Below are positions 58,409 through 64,000 of a stretch of 64,000 nucleotides of DNA, piece by piece; the stretch's first letter is position 1, and the number at the start of each line of letters is the position of its first letter. The position numbers and the translations under genes were made by a program. Source of the DNA: Nioella ostreopsis (GTDB lineage: Bacteria; Pseudomonadota; Alphaproteobacteria; Rhodobacterales; Rhodobacteraceae); assembly GCF_004000255.1 (NCBI RefSeq), contig NZ_RCIQ01000015.1:1-64000 (forward strand). Reading direction: 5' to 3'. The notes beneath the pieces were generated by a model. That model did not search any database and was not told the DNA's origin. It was given only the letters and a program-made list of their open reading frames with translations.

Positions 58409-60376
58409 ATGACCGCGACGCAAAAAGACCGCCCCTGGCTCATTCGCACCTATGCGGGCCACTCGACTGCCAAGGCCTCGAACGCGCTTTATCGCGGCAA
58501 CCTTGCCAAGGGGCAGACGGGCCTGTCGGTGGCCTTCGACCTGCCCACCCAAACGGGGTATGACAGCGACCACGAACTGGCGCGCGGCGAGGTCGGCAAG
58601 GTCGGCGTTCCGGTCTGCCATCTGGGCGACATGCGGGCGCTCTTCGACCAGATCCCGCTGGAACAGATGAACACCTCGATGACGATCAACGCCACCGCGC
58701 CGTGGCTCTTGTCGCTCTATATCGCGGTGGCCGAGGAACAGGGCGCGGACATCTCTAAGCTTCAGGGCACCGTGCAGAACGACCTGATCAAGGAATACCT
58801 CAGCCGCGGCACCTATGTCTGCCCGCCTGCGCCAAGTCTGAAGATGATCGCGGATGTGGCGGAATACTGCTACACCAACGTGCCGAAATGGAACCCGATG
58901 AACGTGTGTTCCTATCACCTGCAGGAGGCCGGGGCGACGCCCGAGCAGGAGCTGGCCTTTGCGCTGGCGACCGGCATCGCGGTTTTGGACGCGCTGCAAC
59001 CCCGTGTCCCAGCCGAAGATTTCCCGGCGCTCTGCGGGCGGATTTCCTTCTTCGTGAATGCGGGCATCCGCTTCGTGACCGAGATGTGCAAGATGCGCGC
59101 CTTCGTGGACCTGTGGGACGAGATTCTGCTGGAGCGCTATGGCGTCGAGGACGCCAAGTTCCGCCGCTTCCGCTATGGGGTGCAGGTGAACTCCCTCGGC
59201 CTGACCGAGCAACAGCCGGAAAACAACGTCTACCGTATTCTCATCGAGATGCTGGCAGTCACGCTGTCGAAAAAGGCCCGCGCCCGTGCTGTGCAGCTCC
59301 CTGCCTGGAACGAGGCGCTTGGCCTGCCGCGCCCTTGGGACCAGCAATGGTCGATGCGGATGCAGCAGATCATGGCGTTTGAAACCGACCTTTTGGAATA
59401 TGGCGATCTGTTCGACGGCAACCCCGTGGTGGATGCCAAGGTCGAGGCTCTGAAAGACGGCGCGCGGGCGGAACTGGCCAATCTGGACAGCATGGGCGGG
59501 GCAATTGCCGCCATCGACTACATGAAGGGCCGGTTGGTCGAATCCAATGCCGATCGGGTGAACGGGATCGAGCGGGGAGATACCGTTGTTATCGGTGTGA
59601 ATAAGTACACGGAAACCGAGCCGTCGCCGCTCATGGACGCGGATGGCGGGATCATGACCGTCGATCCCGGCGTGGAGGCCGACCAGATCGACCGCCTGAA
59701 CGACTGGCGCTCCGACCGGGACAATGAGGCTGTCAACTCGGCACTGGACGCCCTACGGGCCGCCGCCTCTGCCGGAGACAACATCATGCCCGCCTCCATC
59801 GCCGCGGCAAAAGCCGGGGCCACCACCGGCGAATGGGCCGGCGTCATGCGCGTCGTCCATGGCGAATATCGCGGGCCCACAGGCGTATCCCGCGCCGTGT
59901 CGAACAAGACGGAAGGGCTGGAGGATATCCGCGATGCGGTGGATGCGGTTTCGGACAGCCTCGGGCGTCGTCTGAAATTCCTTGTCGGCAAACCGGGCCT
60001 CGATGGCCATTCCAATGGCGCGGAACAAATCGCATTCCGCGCCCGCGATTGCGGGATGGATATTTCTTACGAAGGCATTCGCCTGTCGCCGCAACAGATC
60101 GTGGATGCCGCCAAGGCCGAAGATCCGCATGTGATCGGTCTGTCGATCCTGTCGGGCAGCCATATTCCGCTGATCAGGGATGTGATGGCCAGATTGCAGG
60201 CCGAGGGGCTCGGGCATATTCCGGTAATGGTGGGCGGCATCATTCCGGAAGAGGATGAAAAGGCCCTGCTTTCCAGCGGCGTGGCACGGGTTTACACGCC
60301 CAAGGATTTCGAGCTGAACCGCATCATGATGGATATCGTACAGCTCGTCGCGCCCCCTGTTGCCGCTGCGGAATAA
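58409..60376 (+). CDS. ecm: Ethylmalonyl-CoA mutase (MeaA type)
   Basis: A 655-residue adenosylcobalamin-dependent mutase that converts (2R)-ethylmalonyl-CoA to methylsuccinyl-CoA in the ethylmalonyl-CoA pathway. The N-terminal barrel starts near RPWLIRTYAGHSTAKASNAL and contains GLSVAFDLPTQTGYDSDH; the C-terminal B12 domain has KPGLDGHSNGAEQIA (DxHxxG histidine) and GLSILSGSH. Single-chain length with both domains and MeaA-like start separate it from methylmalonyl-CoA mutase. GGAGG lies before ATG. It works with ccr at 54737. Confidence 0.94.
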   Translation: MTATQKDRPWLIRTYAGHSTAKASNALYRGNLAKGQTGLSVAFDLPTQTGYDSDHELARGEVGKVGVPVCHLGDMRALFDQIPLEQMNTSMTINATAPWLLSLYIAVAEEQGADISKLQGTVQNDLIKEYLSRGTYVCPPAPSLKMIADVAEYCYTNVPKWNPMNVCSYHLQEAGATPEQELAFALATGIAVLDALQPRVPAEDFPALCGRISFFVNAGIRFVTEMCKMRAFVDLWDEILLERYGVEDAKFRRFRYGVQVNSLGLTEQQPENNVYRILIEMLAVTLSKKARARAVQLPAWNEALGLPRPWDQQWSMRMQQIMAFETDLLEYGDLFDGNPVVDAKVEALKDGARAELANLDSMGGAIAAIDYMKGRLVESNADRVNGIERGDTVVIGVNKYTETEPSPLMDADGGIMTVDPGVEADQIDRLNDWRSDRDNEAVNSALDALRAAASAGDNIMPASIAAAKAGATTGEWAGVMRVVHGEYRGPTGVSRAVSNKTEGLEDIRDAVDAVSDSLGRRLKFLVGKPGLDGHSNGAEQIAFRARDCGMDISYEGIRLSPQQIVDAAKAEDPHVIGLSILSGSHIPLIRDVMARLQAEGLGHIPVMVGGIIPEEDEKALLSSGVARVYTPKDFELNRIMMDIVQLVAPPVAAAE

Positions 60377-60382
60377 GCAGAC

Positions 60383-60398
60383 CTGTCCAATTGGACAG
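60383..60398. promoter_or_regulatory. 16-bp palindrome CTGTCCAATTGGACAG
   Basis: A perfect palindrome seven bases after the ecm stop and about 145 bp before the hvrA-like gene. TTGGACAGGTG recurs at 60458-60468 within the terminator hairpin. Palindromes of this size are usual for homodimeric repressors. The regulator is unknown. Confidence 0.6.
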
Positions 60399-60442
60399 TA
60401 TGGCCTGCCCATTCAAAGGAATGGTTATTAACTATTGCCCCA

Positions 60443-60480
60443 GGGGCACCTGTACTTTTGGACAGGTGCCCCTATTTTAT
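60443..60480 (+). terminator. Intrinsic terminator downstream of ecm
   Basis: GGGGCACCTGT (60443-60453) pairs with ACAGGTGCCCC (60462-60472), followed by TATTTTAT. It should stop transcription from ecm before the hvrA-like gene, which then needs its own promoter between 60481 and 60541. Confidence 0.9.
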
Positions 60481-60541
60481 ATTGAATACGCAGTTTCAGG
60501 TAATTAACACGGTAATTAGTCACACTCGGGAGAACTTAAAA

Positions 60542-60850
60542 ATGGCAATCGACCTCGATTCGATGTCCAAAGAAGAATTGCAATCGCTCAAAAAGAATGT
60601 CGACAAGGCTCTGGCAAGCTTTGAAAAGCGGCAACGGGAAGCAGCCCTTGCCGCCGCCCAGAAAGCCGCGCAGGAACATGGCTTTTCGCTGGACGAGATC
60701 CTTGGCAAGAAAGCCGCCGGGAAAACCTCCGTCCCGAAATACCGCAACCCCGATGACGCATCCCAAACCTGGAGCGGCCGTGGACGCCAGCCGGCCTGGT
60801 ACAAAAGCGCCATCAATGCTGGCACCGATCCGTCCGATCTGGAAATCTGA
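60542..60850 (+). CDS. H-NS family nucleoid protein (HvrA-like)
   Basis: A 102-residue protein. The N-terminal half is a coiled-coil oligomerisation segment (SKEELQSLKKNVDKALASFE), and the C-terminal DNA-binding motif is YRNPDDASQTWSGRGRQPAW. It is like HvrA/SPB of Rhodobacter, which represses or modulates photosynthesis and nitrogen-fixation genes and silences AT-rich DNA. Start ATG 60542 lies after GGGAG. The gene has an AT-rich upstream region and its own terminator. Confidence 0.92.
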   Translation: MAIDLDSMSKEELQSLKKNVDKALASFEKRQREAALAAAQKAAQEHGFSLDEILGKKAAGKTSVPKYRNPDDASQTWSGRGRQPAWYKSAINAGTDPSDLEI

Positions 60851-60874
60851 GTCACGGATCATTCCTGATTGATC

Positions 60875-60918
60875 AACACCCCGGGCCTTTCAATGAATTG
60901 GCCCGGGGTGTTGCGTTT
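60875..60918 (+). terminator. Intrinsic terminator of the hvrA-like gene
   Basis: AACACCCCGGGCC (60875-60887) pairs perfectly with GGCCCGGGGTGTT (60900-60912). The T-run is broken (TTGCGTTT), but the 13-bp stem directly behind the gene makes this a likely terminator. Confidence 0.8.
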
Positions 60919-61001
60919 CCAAGCCTGCGGAAAATGATCTTTCATCTTTCCTCACCCCTGGACCTCGGGCAAAGTGGCGTCAGTCACATACAGGGTTTCC
61001 A

Positions 61002-61706
61002 ATGACCATTCATATCAGCGCCGCCCCCGGAGAGATCGCAGAAACCGTCCTGATGCCAGGGGACCCCTTGCGCGCCAAATGGGCAGCAGAAACATTTCTG
61101 GACGATCCGGTCTGCGTGAACGAAACGCGCGGGATGCTTGGCTTTACCGGTTATTGGAATGGCAACCGTGTCACCATTCAGGGATCAGGCATGGGCATGC
61201 CGAGCCTGTCGATCTACGCCAATGAACTGATCCGAGACTATGGGGCCAGGACGCTCATCCGGATCGGATCCGCAGGCGGAATGCAACCGCAGGTGAAACT
61301 GCGCGATGTTGTTCTTGCAATGACAAGCTCATCGCTTTCCACACCGTCACGCGGCATCTTCAAGGAATTGAACTACGCCCCCTGCGCGGATTACGGGCTG
61401 CTTCAGGCGGCCTATGCCGCCGCCCAGAAGCTGGATTGCGGGGTGCATGTGGGCGGGATCTATTCGTCGGATGTATTTTATGATGAACGGCCCGACCTGA
61501 ACGAACAGATGACCCGCCACGGAATTCTGGCGGTCGAGATGGAAGCGGCGGAACTCTACGTGCTGGCTGCCCGCTACGGCTGCCGGGCGCTTGCGGTTCT
61601 GACGATTTCGGACCACCTGCAAACGCATGAGGCCCTGCCGGCGTCAGACCGGCAGTCGAGCTTTGCGGATATGGTGCAGATCGCTCTGGAAGCGGCCTTT
61701 GCCTGA
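61002..61706 (+). CDS. deoD: Purine-nucleoside phosphorylase, DeoD type
   Basis: A 234-residue hexameric phosphorylase. [18 protein letters not shown] is the phosphate and base loop; [19 protein letters not shown] and RIGSAGGM follow; [16 protein letters not shown] binds ribose. Acts on 6-amino- and 6-oxopurine nucleosides. It is the second nucleoside phosphorylase in the window (the other at 47891), so adenosine may be served here and guanosine/inosine there. Confidence 0.94.
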   Translation: MTIHISAAPGEIAETVLMPGDPLRAKWAAETFLDDPVCVNETRGMLGFTGYWNGNRVTIQGSGMGMPSLSIYANELIRDYGARTLIRIGSAGGMQPQVKLRDVVLAMTSSSLSTPSRGIFKELNYAPCADYGLLQAAYAAAQKLDCGVHVGGIYSSDVFYDERPDLNEQMTRHGILAVEMEAAELYVLAARYGCRALAVLTISDHLQTHEALPASDRQSSFADMVQIALEAAFA

Positions 61707-61710
61707 CGCA

Positions 61711-61737
61711 CGAAGGCTTTCTTGACAAAAGCCTTCG
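61711..61737 (+). terminator. Hairpin after deoD
   Basis: CGAAGGCTTT (61711-61720) pairs with AAAGCCTTCG (61728-61737), four bases after the deoD stop. There is no downstream T-run, but the stem ends AAAG/CTTT. It may be a transcription end or a dispersed hairpin. Confidence 0.6.
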
Positions 61738-61785
61738 GGTCCGGCGCGGACGGGGGCCGTGTTCACAACCCCCTGCCCGCGCTGA

Positions 61786-62961
61786 TCAGATCACGACCAC
61801 GTCGAGCGGCGGGAAGCCGTTGAAGCCGATCGAGGCGTAGGTCGAGGTATAGGCCCCACAATTGCGGATCACGATCCGGTCGCCCGATTGCAGGCTGAGC
61901 GGCAGGAAGACCGGGCGCTTTTCGTAAAGCACATCGGCGCTGTCACAGGAGGGGCCTGCCAGAATGCAGGGGCCCATGGCGTCATCGCCATCCCGTTCGG
62001 TGATGAACTGGTAGCGGATCGCTTCATCCATGGTCTCGGCAAGGCCCGAGAACTTGCCAATGTCGAGAAACACCCAACGGTGCAGGTCCGTGCGCGCCTT
62101 GCGCGACACCAGCAGCACTTCGGCCGCGATGGCACCGGCCTCGGCCACGAGACCGCGGCCCGGCTCCGCCATGATCTGAGCGACATCGCCGAAGCGGTCG
62201 GCAATCAGGCGGCGCACTTCTGCGCCATAGACTTCCGGCCCATCCACTTCTTCACCATAAAAGGCCGGGAAACCGCCGCCGATGTTCAGCACACGGGGCG
62301 AGAACCCGGCCTTCTGCAACGCGCGCCAGCTGCCAGCGACCTCATCGAGGATACCCGCCCACATAGAGGCCCGGCGGGTCTGGGACCCCACATGGAAGGA
62401 CAGGCCAACCGGGTCGAGCCCCAGCATCACGGCATGTTGGAACAGATGCAGCAGGTTGGTCCGGGCACAGCCGAACTTGCGGGTCAGCGGCCAGTCGGCT
62501 TCGGAAAATTCAACGATCAGGCGGATATAGACCTGCGCGCCGGGGGCGTGGGCCGCGATCTTTTCCAGCTCTTCTTCCGCATCGGCTGCGAACAGGCGAA
62601 TGCCCTGCGCGTAGGCATAGGCGATGTCGGCGGGTTTCTTGACGGTGTTACCGAAAGAGATGTGGTCCGGCGATGCCCCCTGGTCCAGGCACAGCTCCAC
62701 CTCGGCGCGGCTTGCAGCATCAAAGCCAGAGCCAAGCGACACGAGACGCGCAATGATTTCCGGGGCCGGGTTGGCCTTTACAGCGTAGTGAATATGCGCA
62801 TCGCCAAGCCCACGGGACAGGGCAGCATAGCGATCGGCCACCGCCTCGGTGTCGATCACGAGGGTCGGGCGCTCGAAGCGGTTCGCTGCAATGAAGGTCT
62901 CGGCACGGGATCGTGCGGCGACGGCAATAGAATCCGAGAAATCGGTCAACATAGCGGTCAT
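61786..62961 (-). CDS. Ornithine decarboxylase-like type III PLP enzyme
   Basis: A 391-residue alanine-racemase-fold decarboxylase. HYAVKANPAPEIIARL holds the PLP Lys, HVGSQTRRASMW the His, and ILAGPSCDSADVLYEKRP the Cys-Asp typical of ornithine/lysine decarboxylases. Ornithine to putrescine is the likely reaction. Three close ATGs exist; 62961 is chosen for its six-base distance to GGAG. It stands after a DUF1989-type gene on the same strand. Confidence 0.88.
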   Translation of the reverse strand: MTAMLTDFSDSIAVAARSRAETFIAANRFERPTLVIDTEAVADRYAALSRGLGDAHIHYAVKANPAPEIIARLVSLGSGFDAASRAEVELCLDQGASPDHISFGNTVKKPADIAYAYAQGIRLFAADAEEELEKIAAHAPGAQVYIRLIVEFSEADWPLTRKFGCARTNLLHLFQHAVMLGLDPVGLSFHVGSQTRRASMWAGILDEVAGSWRALQKAGFSPRVLNIGGGFPAFYGEEVDGPEVYGAEVRRLIADRFGDVAQIMAEPGRGLVAEAGAIAAEVLLVSRKARTDLHRWVFLDIGKFSGLAETMDEAIRYQFITERDGDDAMGPCILAGPSCDSADVLYEKRPVFLPLSLQSGDRIVIRNCGAYTSTYASIGFNGFPPLDVVVI

Positions 62962-63202
62962 GGTCATCTCCAACAGACCTGGCCCATCAAAGGGCGGCAA
63001 AGTTCCAGTTCGGAGACGTTACCGTCGCTACGTAACTGCGGCGGTCGAAACCACCCATGACAGAGGCGCGTGCGTTGGCGTCTTGTGACGGCGCATTTGG
63101 GGCTTTTGCCGAGTCATTGCAAGAAATTTATTGGTCACGGCAGAAGTTTTTTCGGCGCAGATCCGACGCAGTTTTGATCAAGTTTTCAAGGGCAGGCCGA
63201 TC
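62962..63202 (-). other. Leader region of the ornithine-decarboxylase-like gene
   Basis: The 241 bases upstream of the decarboxylase hold no gene. A stem near 63020-63045 (ACCGTCGC with GCGGCGGT) may form. Alphaproteobacterial ornithine decarboxylase genes often have a conserved speF leader RNA, and this is the right place for one, but I cannot recognise the motif by eye. Confidence 0.25.
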
Positions 63203-63994
63203 TCAGACCCCATGGCTTCGATCATAGCCGTTCACAGGCGGCGACACCCAATCGTCGGTCGCGTCCGTATCGAAGACCTCCACCAGCAGCGGATAACACG
63301 CCGCCGTGTCTGAAGAATGCTCCGAACTGCAATCGCCCCCCGGGCAGGCAGACAGCCCGCCAAGCAGGTCGATCTCTGCCACGAAGTCCAGATGATCGCC
63401 GGGGCGCACGGGGCTGGCCTTCATGAAGTACTGCCCGGTGTCGCGGGTGAAGCCAGTACACATGAAAACGTTTAAGACATCGTGAACAAGCGGCTCGGCC
63501 TCCGCCACGGTCATCCCGGTTTCGGCAGCCAAAGCCCGGGTCAGGTTGGAATGGCAGCAATGGTGATACTGCCCGCCCGCCAGCAGGTTATGCGTATAGG
63601 GATCGCAGCGGGTGCCGATCACGTCATGGACGGACCCGCCATAGGCATCCATGCCGTACCAGTTCAGGCTGTCTTCCAGGATCGTCGCCATCGGCCGAAG
63701 CCCCGGAAAAGACGACCAGAGCCGATCCCCCGTCGTCACATGCGTGCCATGCAAGGCCCTTGTTTTCCCTGAATAAAATCGCTCCGTCAGATCATGCATA
63801 TTCCACAGGTTCAAATCCCCCACCTGCGGACCCTCGACCGAGGAAATCCGGAACGCCTGCCCCGCCTTCACCCGAAAACAGGCCCCGTCGCGCGGCGGCG
63901 TCAGAACCTCAGCCACTTTCTTCCAGCCCTGGGTCGCGCGGGTCGCCACAGCCGGGTCAAGACGGGGAAGGGTGTCATTGGGGTAGCAGATCAC
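63203..63994 (-). CDS. DUF1989 / urea carboxylase-associated family protein (start near window edge)
   Basis: A 263-residue frame on the minus strand opening with GTG at 63994. GQAFRISSVEGPQVGDLNLW, the THVTTGDRLWSSFPGLRPM segment and NVFMCTGFTRDTGQYFMKAS match the DUF1989 family. Such proteins often neighbour urea or amino-acid degradation genes; function not settled. A start beyond the window cannot be excluded. Confidence 0.8.
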   Translation of the reverse strand: MICYPNDTLPRLDPAVATRATQGWKKVAEVLTPPRDGACFRVKAGQAFRISSVEGPQVGDLNLWNMHDLTERFYSGKTRALHGTHVTTGDRLWSSFPGLRPMATILEDSLNWYGMDAYGGSVHDVIGTRCDPYTHNLLAGGQYHHCCHSNLTRALAAETGMTVAEAEPLVHDVLNVFMCTGFTRDTGQYFMKASPVRPGDHLDFVAEIDLLGGLSACPGGDCSSEHSSDTAACYPLLVEVFDTDATDDWVSPPVNGYDRSHGV

Positions 63995-64000
63995 CGGGGC

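Overview
The window looks like the chromosome of a Rhodobacterales (Roseobacter-group type) alphaproteobacterium. The supports are high-GC core genes in typical order, the two ethylmalonyl-CoA pathway genes ccr and ecm, an RpoH-family sigma factor, an HvrA-like H-NS protein, a BMP-type nucleoside transporter with purine nucleoside phosphorylase, and a dispersed intergenic repeat of a kind seen in this group. The species cannot be named from this sequence.

Positions 1-375 hold the end of an unidentified gene. Positions 376-8349 are a compact integrated island of about 8 kb, visibly less GC-rich than what follows. Its edges can be read directly: the last 14 bases of tRNA-Ser(GCT) (8336-8349) are repeated exactly at 376-389. 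The island carries a P4-type tyrosine integrase next to its left end, an AlpA-type regulator, three small translationally overlapping genes ending in a helix-turn-helix protein, and a cluster of five 17-bp GTCAT-N7-ATGAC repeats. Its cargo is an exported coiled-coil protein, a zinc-ribbon protein of unknown function, a HipA-like kinase overlapping a DUF3037 gene, and a secreted thermonuclease. Twin TGGGGGAAC motifs with the same 12-bp period lie inside both ends. Several broken reading frames, including a probable serine-recombinase tail, point to earlier turnover. This island is the best candidate in the window for an undescribed system.

Positions 8336-35970 are core genes: tRNA-Ser, an MDR oxidoreductase, ychF, trpA, a MaoC-like hydratase, an FMN-dependent hydroxy-acid dehydrogenase, an M3 peptidase, an amino-acid ABC binding protein and permease without an adjacent ATPase, a membrane-anchored MoeB/ThiF-like protein, dut, coaBC, a ChaN-like protein, rpoH behind an ECF-type promoter-like site, cobU with a histidine phosphatase, a GST with a C-terminal Cys-rich tail, yifB/comM, a hydrolase, gshB, the yraN-rsmI / lpoA-like divergent block, glnD and murJ.

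Positions 35971-52165 hold a large nested inverted repeat, a rhomboid-like protein lacking the catalytic residues, trpS, a glyoxalase-like gene whose ribosome-binding site lies in a perfect 15-bp hairpin, ilvE, a nuclease-family protein, a universal stress protein, nfu, tsaB-rimI, the purine nucleoside uptake operon with its phosphorylase, and a tandemly duplicated TauE/SafE permease pair followed by a TIGR02186-type membrane protein.

Positions 52181-64000 hold an SDR oxidoreductase, a RecD-like helicase, ccr, an acyltransferase, a methyltransferase, ecm, an hvrA-like gene behind a palindrome, a second nucleoside phosphorylase (deoD type), an ornithine-decarboxylase-like gene and a DUF1989-type gene that reaches the window edge.
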